Below are positions 47,640 to 59,529 of a stretch of DNA of 64,000 nucleotides, one piece after another. The DNA comes from Staphylococcus pasteuri. Lineage in GTDB: Bacteria; Bacillota; Bacilli; Staphylococcales; Staphylococcaceae. The stretch's first letter is position 1. Every line of letters starts with the position of its first letter. Made by a program: the position numbers and the translations under genes. Location of the stretch: contig NZ_RXWW01000021.1 of assembly GCF_003970495.1 (NCBI RefSeq), positions 1-64,000 of the forward strand. Direction: 5' to 3'. Below the pieces are notes generated by a model, which was not told where the DNA came from, did no database searches, and saw only the letters and a program-made list of their open reading frames with translations.

Positions 47640-47672
47640 TACAATACTACTATTGTAGACATCGATAGTCTA
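47640..47672. promoter_or_regulatory. Two inverted repeats in the fer-ypbB divergent region
   Basis: tacaata/tattgta (47640-47657, 4-bp spacer) is followed by tagac/gtcta (47656-47672). They occupy the middle of the 105-nt gap between the divergent fer and ypbB genes, where promoters must lie. Confidence 0.4.
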
Positions 47673-47710
47673 ATTTTCAATATATTCGTTTTATAGAGTG
47701 AGGGTTCATT

Positions 47711-48679
47711 TTGTATCAAATTATCAAACATGCTTATCAACATGCATTCAACTACAAAACAAATAAAAGTATATATAATATTTTGATGGGAAAGAAATCT
47801 CATCAAACATTTTTCGACGCTTGTAGTCAACAACTTTTGTCATTATATCATAGTTTACCCAGATTAAAATATCCGTCTTTTGAGCGATATTTAAATGAAC
47901 TAGATAATTATGATGCTTTATACGAAATTAAAATGCATCCTAGATTTACTTATGACAGTCTTATTAAGACATTTAATTGTATACAGTTACTGATTCAAAC
48001 AGTTTCCCAAAGTCAACATCAAGCATATAAATTTGTCCCTGTTGCTCAACAAACATACATACAACAACGTGTTAAAGATATATACAAACTAATCAGAGAA
48101 CAGCAGCTAGAAACACAAGTTTATAACGAAATTCATCAACTATTTGATAAATTAGCAAGTAAAAATGACCATATTTATTTGCATTATTATTTACAAGGCT
48201 ATGAAGAGCCTATGTATACTAGACAACAAGTAAGTTTAATAGAATCCATAAGCCAAGAAGAATTATTTGAATTGGAAATGAATCAATTAGTAGACCTGAT
48301 GTATGAACTAGAAAATAATAACGATTATCCCACACTACATCAGACAATTATTTTACCTACATTACTAAACAAAACAAAAATGACATACAGACAAATACAA
48401 CAAGGTCAATCACCCCAAGAAATTGCAACTATTCAAAACGTTAAAATTAACACTATAGAAGACCACTTATTAGAATTATTTATAAAAGGATATATGCACG
48501 ATTATGAAACATTTATTGATTTATCGGAAAAAGACATTTTTATAAATTACTATAGCTCAAATTTAGGATTGAAACTTCGAGAATATAAACAACAATTCTC
48601 TAAACTATCATACTTTCAAATTAAATTGATGATTGTTGGTATAGAAAGAGGTGACATAGTTGCTACAAGAGAAACTTAA
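47711..48679 (+). CDS. Helicase-associated helix-turn-helix protein (YpbB-like)
   Basis: The 322-residue protein has no enzyme motif. The C-terminal third (about 225-310) contains TYRQIQQGQSPQEIATIQNVKINTIEDHLLELFIKGY, split by no gap, which matches the helicase-associated HTH domain found in YpbB and at the end of some RecQ proteins. It overlaps the RecQ-family helicase gene by 20 nt, as YpbB does RecS in Bacillus, so it is a likely helicase partner. The start is a TTG behind GAGGG. Confidence 0.85.
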   Translation: MYQIIKHAYQHAFNYKTNKSIYNILMGKKSHQTFFDACSQQLLSLYHSLPRLKYPSFERYLNELDNYDALYEIKMHPRFTYDSLIKTFNCIQLLIQTVSQSQHQAYKFVPVAQQTYIQQRVKDIYKLIREQQLETQVYNEIHQLFDKLASKNDHIYLHYYLQGYEEPMYTRQQVSLIESISQEELFELEMNQLVDLMYELENNNDYPTLHQTIILPTLLNKTKMTYRQIQQGQSPQEIATIQNVKINTIEDHLLELFIKGYMHDYETFIDLSEKDIFINYYSSNLGLKLREYKQQFSKLSYFQIKLMIVGIERGDIVATRET

Positions 48680-50039
48680 ACAATGGTTCGGATTTGATTC
48701 ATTTAAACCCGGACAAGAAGAAATAATAACTAGTGTTTTAAATCAACAACATACACTTGGCATATTGCCAACAGGCAGCGGTAAAAGCTTATGTTATCAG
48801 CTACCTACATATATTTTAGAAAAACCTACACTTGTTATTTCACCTCTAATTTCATTAATGGATGATCAAGTTATGCAAATGAAATTAAATGGAGAACATG
48901 CCGTTAGTTGTATACACTCAGGTATGGATGAAAATGAAAAACGACAAAATTTTAAAAAGATTAATCAAAGTAAATTTATATATCTCAGTCCGGAATTTAT
49001 TTTACAAACTCAAAACTTCAAACTGATTGCAAATATTGATTTTGGTTTAATCGTTCTCGATGAAGCCCATTGTTTATCAGAGTGGGGCTATGATTTCAGA
49101 CCACATTATGCTCTAATTGGAAAAATCACTTCTCATTTTAAATCATCAACAATTTTAGCTTTAACAGCCACAGCACCACCACATTTAGAAAATGATTTAA
49201 AAGAGATATTAAATGTTAATCTTCATACAGTTAAAACAAGTATGAACCGTCTAAACATCTCTTTAAGACATATGAACTTTGCATCTGACGAAGAAAAAAT
49301 AAATTGGCTTTTACCACAACTTACGTCTACCGGACCCACAATCATATATGTGTCATCTAAAAAAATGTGCTTAACTTTAGCTAATCTAATATATGATTCT
49401 GGTTTTTTAACTGGTATTTATCATGGAGATTTAAGTTATCAAGAGAGACATACTGTTCAACAACAATTTTTAAATAATGATATACCCGTTATTGTCGCAA
49501 CAAGCGCATTTGGCATGGGTATAAATAAAAAAGACATAAGAACAGTGATCCATTTCCATTTATCTTCAAGTCCATCTAATTATTTACAAGAAATTGGACG
49601 AGCGGGTCGAGATGGTAGTCAAAGCCAAGCTATAAGTCTATATCAACCTGACGATGCATATATATTAGAAACTATTTTATTTGCAGATAGAATTACGCCC
49701 GAAGATATTAATCAATTTGAATTAGGTCAATTTATACCTCCGGAGAAAGAAACTATTTTGTCCATATTGTACAATCAATATACTATTGCTAAACTTCATT
49801 ATATTTTTGATCAATCTTATAAACGAAAGAAATTAGGATATAGTAGAATGTTAGGTTATAAACAATTAGATCAATGTCGTCGTAAATATTTATTAGAATT
49901 TTTTAATGAACAACCAGAAATCCCAAATCAATGTTGTGATAATGATACAGAACTATCTGAAATTAAAGTCATTAACCGTAAAAAGGTAAAACGTAAGCTA
50001 AATTATAAAGAAAAGCTTCAAAATTTATTAGAGCTATAG
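48660..50039 (+). CDS. recS: RecQ-family DNA helicase (RecS-like)
   Basis: The 459-residue ATP-dependent helicase has Walker A PTGSGKS (37-43), LDEAHCLSEWGYDFRPHY (DEAH at 134-137), VATSAFGMGINKKDIRTVIH and QEIGRAGRDG, then a short zinc-binding region (QCRRKYLL, QCCDND). It lacks the HRDC domain of full RecQ, as Bacillus RecS does. It starts at a TTG inside the 3' end of the YpbB-like gene behind AGAGGTG. A role at stalled forks is inferred from RecS. Confidence 0.88.
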   Translation: MLQEKLKQWFGFDSFKPGQEEIITSVLNQQHTLGILPTGSGKSLCYQLPTYILEKPTLVISPLISLMDDQVMQMKLNGEHAVSCIHSGMDENEKRQNFKKINQSKFIYLSPEFILQTQNFKLIANIDFGLIVLDEAHCLSEWGYDFRPHYALIGKITSHFKSSTILALTATAPPHLENDLKEILNVNLHTVKTSMNRLNISLRHMNFASDEEKINWLLPQLTSTGPTIIYVSSKKMCLTLANLIYDSGFLTGIYHGDLSYQERHTVQQQFLNNDIPVIVATSAFGMGINKKDIRTVIHFHLSSSPSNYLQEIGRAGRDGSQSQAISLYQPDDAYILETILFADRITPEDINQFELGQFIPPEKETILSILYNQYTIAKLHYIFDQSYKRKKLGYSRMLGYKQLDQCRRKYLLEFFNEQPEIPNQCCDNDTELSEIKVINRKKVKRKLNYKEKLQNLLEL

Positions 50040-50192
50040 ATTTCATTTTGCTTAACGAAATATTCAAGCTATAATTAATCTATGAACAATTCTTTAATAC
50101 CTTTAAAAATTCTTGATTAACATACATAATCATTTATTTTGTGGGTATAGTTTATGTATCAAAACAAAATTAAAATAGAGAGGATGATGAAT

Positions 50193-51938
50193 GTGTCTAA
50201 TAATAACTTCAAAGATGATTTTGAAAAGAATCGTCAATCTATAGACTCAGAAGATCATAAAGAACACACATCTTCAAACGAACATCATGAAGACAAACCT
50301 ACAGACAAAGTAGAAGAAAAAGCGAATCAACAATTCCCACCAAGAAATGCGCAGAGACGTAAACGTCGTAGAGATGTCGCTACAAATAATAATCGTCAAT
50401 CTGAATCACAAACTAGTTCTAACCAAGATGGCTCATTAGATGATAGATTCGATGATACATCATTACATAACGGAGACAACAAAAACTATGATGCTTCATC
50501 TAAGGATGTTTCAAGCAAATCACAAGAGCATCAAACAGTAAATAATGATCACAGACAAGAAACAACACATGACAATACTTCAAACCACGAATCTGACAAA
50601 GACTCTCGACAAGACGAAACATTAAAACGTAGTCATAAAGATGAAGACACTCGTCATGAAGATGTTGACCATCAAGATAAAAAAGATAATAAAGGTAAAA
50701 AAGCAGCTGCAACAGGCGCTGGGGTTGCTGGCGCTGCAGGTGCTGCCGGACTAGCTAAACATCATCACGATAAAAATGATAAGCATACTGACAAACACGA
50801 TTCAAAACACGATGATAAGCATCTAAATAGTGATAACCATGATACAACAAATGATAAACAACATGACGATAACTTAAAAGATCATGACAATGATCAACGT
50901 GGTCACAAAGATGAAGATACTCGTCATGAAGATGCTGACCGTCAAGATAAGAAAGATAACAAAGGTAAAAAAGCTGCCGCTACAGGCGCAGGAGTTGCTG
51001 GAGCTGCAGGTGCAGCCGGATTAGCTAAACATCATCACGATAAAAATGATAAGCATGCTGACAAACATGATTCAAAACACGATGATAAGCATGATGACAA
51101 ACACGATCATAAAGATGATAACAACGAACCTAAAAAAGATAACGAAAAATCAGGCAAAGGTAAAAAAGCGGCTGCAGTAGGAGCAGGTGCTGCTGGGACT
51201 GCAGGTGCCGCTGGGTTAGCTAAACATCATCATGATAAAAATGAAGCAAAAGATCATGACCATGATAACAATCATAATGATGATCATGACCATGATGATA
51301 ATAATCATGGTAAGAAAAAGGGCGGCTTCATGAAGATCATCTTACCAATTATCGCTGCTGTATTAATTTTAGGTGCTATAGCTATTTTTGCTGGTATGGC
51401 TTTAAATAACCACAACAATAGTGGAAATAATGATAATAAAGTAGCTAATGAAGACAGCAAAGACGGCATGAAAAATAATGATACAAGCAAAGACAAAGAT
51501 AGCAAAAAAGATAAAGATAGCTCTAAAGACAAAGATAAATCAAGTGATTCTGATAAAGATAAAGCAACATCAAATGATTCTTCAAATAGTAATTCAGCAT
51601 CTGATTCAGATTCAGACGACAATGGCTCAAGTAGTAATAGCTCAAATGATGATAGTAATAGTGCTAATTCTCAAGCTACAAATAGTCAAAATAGCAGCAA
51701 TAACCAAAATGGCCAAAGTCAAAATTCTCAACAAAACGGTCAACAATCAAATAATAGTCAAAGCAGTAATAGCCAACAAGGTAAACAAACACATACTGTT
51801 AATGGTAAAGAGAACTTATACAGAATTGCAATTCAATATTATGGCAGTGGTTCACCAGCCAATGTTCAAAAAATTAGACAAGCAAATGGTATAAGTGGTA
51901 ATGATATCCATGATGGTCAAACATTAGTAATACCATAG
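50193..51938 (+). CDS. ebpS: Elastin-binding protein EbpS-like LysM surface protein
   Basis: The 581-residue protein begins Met-Ser-Asn-Asn-Asn-Phe-Lys (GTG at 50193, GAGG site 9 nt ahead). The long N-terminal part is hydrophilic and His/Asp/Lys-rich, with [15 protein letters not shown] near residue 50 as in S. aureus EbpS. Three Gly/Ala-rich blocks ([19 protein letters not shown] type) follow, then a membrane segment at about 380-404, a Ser/Asp/Asn/Gln-rich tract and a C-terminal LysM domain (about 533-581). The His/Asp density suggests metal binding. The last gene of the fer-ypbB-recS neighbourhood, it corresponds to Bacillus YpbE. Confidence 0.9.
   Translation: MSNNNFKDDFEKNRQSIDSEDHKEHTSSNEHHEDKPTDKVEEKANQQFPPRNAQRRKRRRDVATNNNRQSESQTSSNQDGSLDDRFDDTSLHNGDNKNYDASSKDVSSKSQEHQTVNNDHRQETTHDNTSNHESDKDSRQDETLKRSHKDEDTRHEDVDHQDKKDNKGKKAAATGAGVAGAAGAAGLAKHHHDKNDKHTDKHDSKHDDKHLNSDNHDTTNDKQHDDNLKDHDNDQRGHKDEDTRHEDADRQDKKDNKGKKAAATGAGVAGAAGAAGLAKHHHDKNDKHADKHDSKHDDKHDDKHDHKDDNNEPKKDNEKSGKGKKAAAVGAGAAGTAGAAGLAKHHHDKNEAKDHDHDNNHNDDHDHDDNNHGKKKGGFMKIILPIIAAVLILGAIAIFAGMALNNHNNSGNNDNKVANEDSKDGMKNNDTSKDKDSKKDKDSSKDKDKSSDSDKDKATSNDSSNSNSASDSDSDDNGSSSNSSNDDSNSANSQATNSQNSSNNQNGQSQNSQQNGQQSNNSQSSNSQQGKQTHTVNGKENLYRIAIQYYGSGSPANVQKIRQANGISGNDIHDGQTLVIP
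50628..51243 (+). repeat. In-frame duplicated segments within ebpS
   Basis: 50628-50822 and 50898-51092 are both exactly 195 nt (65 codons) and nearly identical at DNA and protein level, differing mainly at synonymous sites and few residues (for example VDHQ versus ADRQ). A third partial copy, 51153-51243, keeps only the GKGKKAAA...[10 protein letters not shown] core. Confidence 0.9.
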
Positions 51939-51961
51939 GTTTTATTTATAACCATTTATAG

Positions 51962-51998
51962 ACTGTGAGTAATGTTAAATCATTGCTCACAGTTTTTT
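51962..51998 (+). terminator. Terminator of ebpS
   Basis: actgtgagtaatg pairs with cattgctcacagt (one G-U pair) and is followed by TTTTTT. Confidence 0.92.
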
Positions 51999-52130
51999 TA
52001 TTTATCCAAAATCATTTATTTTCCATTTCTTAAAACGTCACTAAAATTATAAATTTTTCTTAATCAAGGACTTCGCGTAAATAGATCATAACTGATATAA
52101 TAGTTTGGTGATTAAAGGAGGCCGTATGAC

Positions 52131-53117
52131 ATGCAAAAAATAGAAAGTATCATCATTGGTGGTGGACCTTGTGGCTTAAGTGCAGCCATTGAACAAAAGA
52201 AAAAAGGTATTGAAACATTAGTTATTGAAAAAGGTAATGTTGTTGAAGCTATTTACAATTATCCAACACATCAAACATTCTTTTCTTCAAGCGATAAATT
52301 ATCAATTGGCGATGTACCATTCATCGTTGAACAAAGTAAACCACATAGAAACCAAGCATTAGTATACTATCGTGAAGTAGTTAAACATCATCAATTAAAT
52401 ATTAATCCATTTGAAGAAGTATTAACTGTTAAAAAGATGAATAACCGATTTACAATTACAACTACTAAAGATGTGTACGAATGTAAATTTTTAACTGTAG
52501 CGACAGGATATTATGGTCAGCATAATACATTAGAAGTTGAAGGTGCTGATTTACCAAAAGTAAGTCATTATTTTAAAGAAGCACACCCTTATTTCGACCA
52601 AAATGTAGTCATTATAGGCGGTAAAAATTCTGCTGTAGATGCAGCCTTAGAATTGGAAAAAGCTGGCGCAAATGTCACTGTAATATATCGAGGAGATCGT
52701 TATCCTAAAGCAATTAAACCGTGGATTCTTCCTAATTTTGAATCACTAGTCAATCATGAAAAAATTACAATGGAATTTAATGCCAATGTAACTCAAATTA
52801 CAGAGGATAAAGTAGTTTACGAAAAAGATGGTAACACTATTGAAATACCTAATGATTATGTATTTGCTATGATAGGTTATCACCCTGACTATGAATTCTT
52901 AAAATCTATCGGAATAGATATTAATACGAATGAATTCGGCACTGCACCCGTATATAACCGCGAAACATACGAAACAAATGTTGAAAACTGTTATATTGCC
53001 GGAGTAATTGCAGCAGGCAACGATGCCAATACTATCTTTATAGAAAATGGTAAATATCATGGTGGTTTAATAACACAAAGTATTCTTGCTAAAAAGCAAA
53101 CACCTTTAGAATCATAA
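52131..53117 (+). CDS. ypdA: Bacillithiol disulfide reductase YpdA
   Basis: The 328-residue FAD protein has two Rossmann motifs, IIIGGGPCGLSAA and VVIIGGKNSAVDAA. C14 in GGGPCG is the cysteine reported to be needed for reducing bacillithiol disulfide with NADPH; there is no thioredoxin-reductase CxxC. It completes the bacilliredoxin pathway with the CGC protein at 25.8 kb. A strong AAAGGAGG site precedes the ATG. It stands alone between ebpS and ansA. Confidence 0.93.
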   Translation: MQKIESIIIGGGPCGLSAAIEQKKKGIETLVIEKGNVVEAIYNYPTHQTFFSSSDKLSIGDVPFIVEQSKPHRNQALVYYREVVKHHQLNINPFEEVLTVKKMNNRFTITTTKDVYECKFLTVATGYYGQHNTLEVEGADLPKVSHYFKEAHPYFDQNVVIIGGKNSAVDAALELEKAGANVTVIYRGDRYPKAIKPWILPNFESLVNHEKITMEFNANVTQITEDKVVYEKDGNTIEIPNDYVFAMIGYHPDYEFLKSIGIDINTNEFGTAPVYNRETYETNVENCYIAGVIAAGNDANTIFIENGKYHGGLITQSILAKKQTPLES

Positions 53118-53120
53118 ATA

Positions 53121-53167
53121 AATGGCGTAGATTGATAGTATCAAATCAATTCTACGCCATTATTTTT
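53121..53167. terminator. Bidirectional terminator between ypdA and ansA
   Basis: aatggcgtaga pairs with tctacgccatt, with inner ttgat/atcaa pairing, and TATTTTTTAT follows on the plus strand. Confidence 0.8.
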
Positions 53168-53171
53168 TATT

Positions 53172-54882
<1,711 letters not shown>

Positions 54883-54888
54883 TTAACT

Positions 54889-54934
54889 AAAAGCTATGTA
54901 AACGTTATAAGCAGAAACGTTTATATAGCTTTTA
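54889..54934 (+). terminator. Terminator of cmk
   Basis: aaaagctatgtaaacgtt pairs with aacgtttatatagctttt over 18 positions with one G-U pair, ending in T residues. The 217 nt from here to rpsA hold TTGACA at 55092 and TATACT at 55118 but with too wide a spacing to call a standard promoter. Confidence 0.85.
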
Positions 54935-55151
54935 TTATCCCTTATAATAGAATTAGATTGAATCTTAATATTAATAAACACTATAAATATACATCTTCAA
55001 CTTTAAATTGAAATTTATTTAAAAAATTCACTTTTTAATTGCATCTACGAAATCAACATAAAGTTTCTTAAAGTGTAAAAGGGGAATTTCTTGACAATTC
55101 AGTCAGTTTGTAAGATGTTATACTTATGTAGTGTATAAGGAGGCAGACAAG

Positions 55152-56330
55152 ATGACTGAAGAATTCAACGAATCAATGATTAAAGATATTAAAGAAGGTG
55201 ACAAAGTCACTGGAGAAGTACAACAGGTTGAAGATAAACAAGTAGTTGTGCATATTAATGGTGGAAAATACAATGGTATAATCCCTATTAGCCAATTATC
55301 CACACATCATATTGAAAAAACTAATGAAGTAGTTAAAGAAGGCGATGAAATAGAAGCCTATGTAACGAAAATTGAATTTGATGAAGAAAATGATTCAGGT
55401 GCATATATTTTATCTAAAAGACAACTTGAAACTGAAAAATCATATGACTATTTACAAGAAAAACTTGATAACAATGAAATAATTGAAGCTAAAGTAACAG
55501 AAGTTGTGAAAGGCGGATTAGTTGTCGATGTAGGGCAACGTGGTTTCGTACCTGCTTCATTAATTTCAACAGACTTTATCGAAGATTTCTCTGACTTTGA
55601 AGGACAAACAATCAAAATTAAAGTTGAAGAATTAGATCCTGAAAATAACCGTGTAATCTTAAGCCGTAAAGCTGTTGAACAAGCTGAAAATGACGTTAAA
55701 AAAGCATCATTATTAGAATCACTTAATGATGGAGACGTGATTGAAGGTACAGTTGCTCGCTTAACAAACTTTGGTGCTTTTGTTGATATTGGTGGTGTAG
55801 ATGGATTAGTTCACGTTTCTGAATTATCACATCAACATGTTCAATCTCCAGAAGAGGTTGTTTCAGTTGGCGAAAAAGTGAAAGTAAAAGTAAAATCAGT
55901 TGATAAAGATACTGAACGTATTTCATTATCAATCAAAGATACTTTACCAACACCATTCGAACAAATTAAAGGTCAATTCCATGAAAATGATGTTATCGAA
56001 GGTACAGTTGTAAGATTAGCTAACTTCGGTGCATTCGTTGAAATTGCTCCTGGAGTACAAGGCTTAGTTCATATCTCAGAAATTGATCATAAGCACATTG
56101 GTACACCAGGTGAAGTATTAGAACCAGGTCAACAAGTTAGTGTTAAAATCTTAGGTATTGATGAAGACAATGAACGTGTATCATTATCTATCAAAGCTAC
56201 TTTACCAAACGAAGATGTAGTTGAAAGTGATGCTTCTACAACACAATCTTATTTAAATAAAGATACTGAAGAGGATAACCCTACTTTAGGTGATGTCTTT
56301 GGTGATAAATTTAAAGACCTTAAATTTTAA
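55152..56330 (+). CDS. rpsA: 30S ribosomal protein S1
   Basis: The 392-residue RNA-binding protein has four S1 motifs (about 15-85, 105-170, 190-260 and 275-345); the last two share the pattern EGTVxRLxNFGAFV and GLVHxSE. This is the shortened Firmicute type, compared with six domains in E. coli. The acidic C-terminal tail follows. The ATG at 55152 has AAGGAGG ahead; an in-frame start at 55131 lies before that site. der follows after a terminator. Confidence 0.95.
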   Translation: MTEEFNESMIKDIKEGDKVTGEVQQVEDKQVVVHINGGKYNGIIPISQLSTHHIEKTNEVVKEGDEIEAYVTKIEFDEENDSGAYILSKRQLETEKSYDYLQEKLDNNEIIEAKVTEVVKGGLVVDVGQRGFVPASLISTDFIEDFSDFEGQTIKIKVEELDPENNRVILSRKAVEQAENDVKKASLLESLNDGDVIEGTVARLTNFGAFVDIGGVDGLVHVSELSHQHVQSPEEVVSVGEKVKVKVKSVDKDTERISLSIKDTLPTPFEQIKGQFHENDVIEGTVVRLANFGAFVEIAPGVQGLVHISEIDHKHIGTPGEVLEPGQQVSVKILGIDEDNERVSLSIKATLPNEDVVESDASTTQSYLNKDTEEDNPTLGDVFGDKFKDLKF

Positions 56331-56349
56331 TAAACAATAAATTATATTT

Positions 56350-56391
56350 ACACTCCAATTAGAGTTATCTCTTTAATTGGAGTGTTTTTTT
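56350..56391 (+). terminator. Terminator of rpsA
   Basis: acactccaatta pairs with taattggagtgt, with inner gag/ctc, followed by TTTTTTT. Confidence 0.93.
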
Positions 56392-56503
56392 ACATCTTCT
56401 CAAGTATTATTTAATATATTTAGTCGTTTGTTACAAACGTATTTTGAATCAGTGCTTGCATGTGATAAAATTATAGAGATTAAGAAAGAGAGGAAGTTAA
56501 CAA

Positions 56504-57814
56504 ATGACTAAACCTATAGTAGCAATTGTAGGCAAGCCTAATGTAGGGAAATCTACAATTTTTAATAGAGTAGTCGGCGAACGTGTTTCTATCGTTGAAG
56601 ACACGCCTGGTGTAACCAGAGACCGAATCTATTCATCAGGTGAATGGTTAACTCATGAATTCAATATTATAGATACAGGTGGTATTGAAATAGGAGATGC
56701 ACCATTCCAAACACAAATTAGAGCACAAGCAGAAATAGCCATCGACGAAGCGGACGTTATCGTATTTATGGTTAATGTTAGAGAAGGATTAACACAAAGC
56801 GATGAAATGGTAGCACAAATGCTCTATAAAAGTAAGAAACCTGTCGTTCTCGCAGTAAACAAAGTAGATAACTTAGAAATGCGTAACGACATCTATGATT
56901 TTTATTCTTTAGGATTTGGAGAACCTTATCCAATTTCAGGTTCGCACGGTTTAGGTTTAGGTGATCTATTAGATGCCGTCGTTGAAAACTTTGGTGAAGA
57001 ACAAGAAGACCCATACGATGATGATACAATTCGTTTATCAATTATTGGTCGCCCAAATGTAGGGAAATCTAGTTTAGTCAATGCCATTTTAGGTGAAGAA
57101 CGTGTCATTGTTTCTAATGTTGCTGGTACTACAAGAGATGCTGTCGATACAGAATATTCATTCGACGGTCAAGATTACGTGTTAATAGATACAGCTGGAA
57201 TGCGTAAAAAAGGTAAAGTATACGAATCTACAGAAAAGTATTCAGTCTTAAGAGCATTAAAAGCAATTGAACGTTCAAATGTCGTCTTAGTTGTTATCGA
57301 TGCAGAACAAGGTATTATTGAACAAGATAAACGTGTCGCTGGATATGCGCATGAAGAAGGTAAAGCAATCGTCATTGTTGTTAATAAATGGGATACAGTA
57401 GAAAAAGACAGTAAAACGATGAAGAAATTTACAGAAGACGTTAGAAAAGAATTCCAATTCTTAGACTACGCACAAATTGCCTTTGTCTCAGCTAAAGAAC
57501 AATTAAGATTGAAAACGTTATTCCCTTATATTAAAGAGGCAAGTGAAAATCATAAAAAACGTGTACAAAGTTCAACATTAAACGAAGTAGTGACTGATGC
57601 AATTTCAATGAATCCTACTCCAACAGATAAAGGTAGAAGACTAAATGTCTTTTATACAACACAAGTTGCGATTGAACCGCCAACATTTGTTGTATTTGTT
57701 AATGACGTTGAATTAATGCATTTTTCTTATAAACGTTATCTTGAAAATCAAATTAGACATGCCTTTGGATTTGAAGGTACACCTGTTCATATCATTCCAA
57801 GAAAAAGAAATTAA
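56504..57814 (+). CDS. der: Ribosome assembly GTPase Der (EngA)
   Basis: The 436-residue protein has two tandem G domains: GKPNVGKST with DTPGVTRD and NKVD, then GRPNVGKSS with DTAGMRKKG and NKWD, followed by a C-terminal KH-like domain. It acts in 50S subunit assembly. Length and spacing are standard. GAGAGGA precedes the ATG, and gpsA follows 19 nt after the stop, probably on the same transcript. Confidence 0.97.
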   Translation: MTKPIVAIVGKPNVGKSTIFNRVVGERVSIVEDTPGVTRDRIYSSGEWLTHEFNIIDTGGIEIGDAPFQTQIRAQAEIAIDEADVIVFMVNVREGLTQSDEMVAQMLYKSKKPVVLAVNKVDNLEMRNDIYDFYSLGFGEPYPISGSHGLGLGDLLDAVVENFGEEQEDPYDDDTIRLSIIGRPNVGKSSLVNAILGEERVIVSNVAGTTRDAVDTEYSFDGQDYVLIDTAGMRKKGKVYESTEKYSVLRALKAIERSNVVLVVIDAEQGIIEQDKRVAGYAHEEGKAIVIVVNKWDTVEKDSKTMKKFTEDVRKEFQFLDYAQIAFVSAKEQLRLKTLFPYIKEASENHKKRVQSSTLNEVVTDAISMNPTPTDKGRRLNVFYTTQVAIEPPTFVVFVNDVELMHFSYKRYLENQIRHAFGFEGTPVHIIPRKRN

Positions 57815-57833
57815 AACGGAGGGGAATATTAAT

Positions 57834-58832
57834 ATGACTAAAATATCAGTATTTGGTATGGGAAGTTTTGGTACAGCATTAGCCAATGTATTAGCACAAA
57901 ATGGCCATGATGTACTAATGTGGGGTAAAAATGACGAAAACGTCGAAGAATTAAATACACATCATATGAATAAAAATTATTTAAAAGAAGCAAAACTAGA
58001 TCCATCTATTAAAGCCAGTACAGATTTAAGCAAAGTTGTAGATTTTGCAGATATATATTTAATGGCTTTACCTACTAAAGCAATGAGAGAAGTTGCTAGT
58101 AAAATCGATGGATTACTAACTACTAAAAAGACTTTTATTCATGTTGCAAAAGGTATTGAAAATGGTACGTTCAAACGTGTATCTGAAATGTTGGAAGATT
58201 CAATCTCTCCTGAACACAATGCAGGTATTGGTGTATTATCAGGACCAAGTCACGCTGAAGAAGTTGTTATCAAACAACCTACAACTGTGGCAGCATCATC
58301 AAAAGATGAAGCAGTAAGCCAATTAATTCAAGATTTATTTATGAATGATTATTTAAGAGTATATACAAATAATGATTTAGTCGGTGTTGAGCTAGGTGGC
58401 GCATTGAAAAACATCATTGCAGTAGCAAGTGGTATCGTAGCTGGAATGGGATTTGGTGATAATGCAAAAGCAGCTCTTATGACACGTGGTTTAGCTGAAA
58501 TTAGTCGCTTAGGAGAAAAATTAGGTGCCGATCCTATGACATTCTTAGGTTTAGGTGGCATAGGTGACTTAATTGTAACTTGTACATCAACTCATTCTCG
58601 TAACTTTACATTAGGTTATAAATTAGGCCAAGGTAAAACAACAGATGAAGCACTTGAAGAAATGAAAATGGTAGTTGAAGGAATTTATACAACTAAATCT
58701 GTTTATTATTTAGCACAAGAAGTTAATGTTGATATGCCAATCACTACAGCATTATACAAGGTGTTATTCGAGGATGTTCCTGTTAAAGAAAGTATTAAAG
58801 AATTAATGGGTAGAGACAAAAAATCAGAATAA
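57834..58832 (+). CDS. gpsA: Glycerol-3-phosphate dehydrogenase [NAD(P)+]
   Basis: The 332-residue enzyme reduces dihydroxyacetone phosphate to sn-glycerol 3-phosphate for phospholipids and teichoic acids. [20 protein letters not shown] is the cofactor loop, [10 protein letters not shown] and [17 protein letters not shown] contain the catalytic Lys, and [14 protein letters not shown] follows. The ATG at 57834 sits behind CGGAGGGG; the frame extends back into der without a site. Next downstream is hup. Confidence 0.95.
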   Translation: MTKISVFGMGSFGTALANVLAQNGHDVLMWGKNDENVEELNTHHMNKNYLKEAKLDPSIKASTDLSKVVDFADIYLMALPTKAMREVASKIDGLLTTKKTFIHVAKGIENGTFKRVSEMLEDSISPEHNAGIGVLSGPSHAEEVVIKQPTTVAASSKDEAVSQLIQDLFMNDYLRVYTNNDLVGVELGGALKNIIAVASGIVAGMGFGDNAKAALMTRGLAEISRLGEKLGADPMTFLGLGGIGDLIVTCTSTHSRNFTLGYKLGQGKTTDEALEEMKMVVEGIYTTKSVYYLAQEVNVDMPITTALYKVLFEDVPVKESIKELMGRDKKSE

Positions 58833-58856
58833 TAAAGTGTCATTTTACACTTTATT
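58831..58856 (+). terminator. Hairpin at the end of gpsA
   Basis: aataaagtgt pairs perfectly with acactttatt around CATTTT and includes the gpsA stop codon. The downstream flank has only a short TTTT, so termination may be incomplete. Confidence 0.6.
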
Positions 58857-58959
58857 GATGTGTTTTCCAAAAAAATTAATTATAATCGTATTATTTTAAG
58901 GTTTTTAATATATAAATCGTTGCGGTGACAGTAATCAGTGTGTTAAAGTCTAACCATAA

Positions 58960-58979
58960 TGATATAATGATATCATTAT
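58960..58979 (+). promoter_or_regulatory. Extended -10 promoter and palindrome before hup
   Basis: TGATATAAT (58960-58968) is an extended -10. Overlapping it, 58964-58979 is a perfect 16-bp palindrome (ATAATGATATCATTAT), ending 8 nt before the AGGAGGTG site of hup. A protein bound here would cover both the -10 and the transcription start. Confidence 0.55.
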
Positions 58980-59003
58980 CAAACCTCAGGAGGTGAATTC
59001 ATA

Positions 59004-59276
59004 ATGAATAAAACTGATTTAATCAATGCAGTTGCAGAACAAGCTGATTTAACTAAAAAAGAAGCTGGTTCAGCAGTAGACGCTGTTTTTGAATCTATCC
59101 AAAACTCACTTGCTAAAGGTGAAAAGGTACAATTAATCGGTTTCGGTAATTTTGAAGTACGTGAGCGTGCTGCTCGTAAAGGCCGTAACCCTCAAACAGG
59201 TAAAGAAATCGACATTCCTGCAAGTAAAGTTCCAGCATTCAAAGCTGGTAAAGCATTAAAAGATGCAGTAAAATAA
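59004..59276 (+). CDS. hup: DNA-binding protein HU
   Basis: The 90-residue nucleoid protein has the HU/IHF fold: [21 protein letters not shown] at the N-terminus, the [20 protein letters not shown] beta-arm hinge and the DNA-bending tip Pro in NPQTG. It forms homodimers that bend and compact DNA. It has a near-perfect AGGAGGTG site and its own terminator, as expected for an abundant protein. Confidence 0.97.
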
Positions 59277-59284
59277 TTTTACTT

Positions 59285-59316
59285 AAAAAAGCCCTTCGAG
59301 GGCTTTTTTCTTTTTG
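59285..59316 (+). terminator. Terminator of hup
   Basis: AAAAAAGCCC and GGGCTTTTTT enclose a TTCG-type loop, followed by CTTTTT. The next 210 nt to hepS are AT-rich with no further clear structure. Confidence 0.95.
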
Positions 59317-59529
59317 TATAAAATAAAAATTTAGTTCTCTATCAAAAAGAGAAAAATTAATTAACTATTTAACATAACTCCAAATACATAATCATATAAT
59401 ACATAAAAAGCGTTACTTTTTACATAAGTATAAATTCTGTAATCTAATAAAGATGAGAAGGGACTCTAATATTTAATTTTTTGATATATAATGTTAATAT
59501 AAATAGTGATAATATCGTGAGGTGTGAAC

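Noticed and set aside
51305-51894. Long frames overlapping ebpS (antisense 51305-51622 and shifted sense 51478-51894)
   Set aside because: They arise from the repetitive GAY/AAR/AGY codon use of the Asp/Lys/Ser tract; products are low-complexity and have no ribosome sites.
58960-58981. Classical Fur box before hup
   Set aside because: The half-sites are similar, but the central spacing is one base short of the 7-1-7 pattern, so I only report the palindrome.
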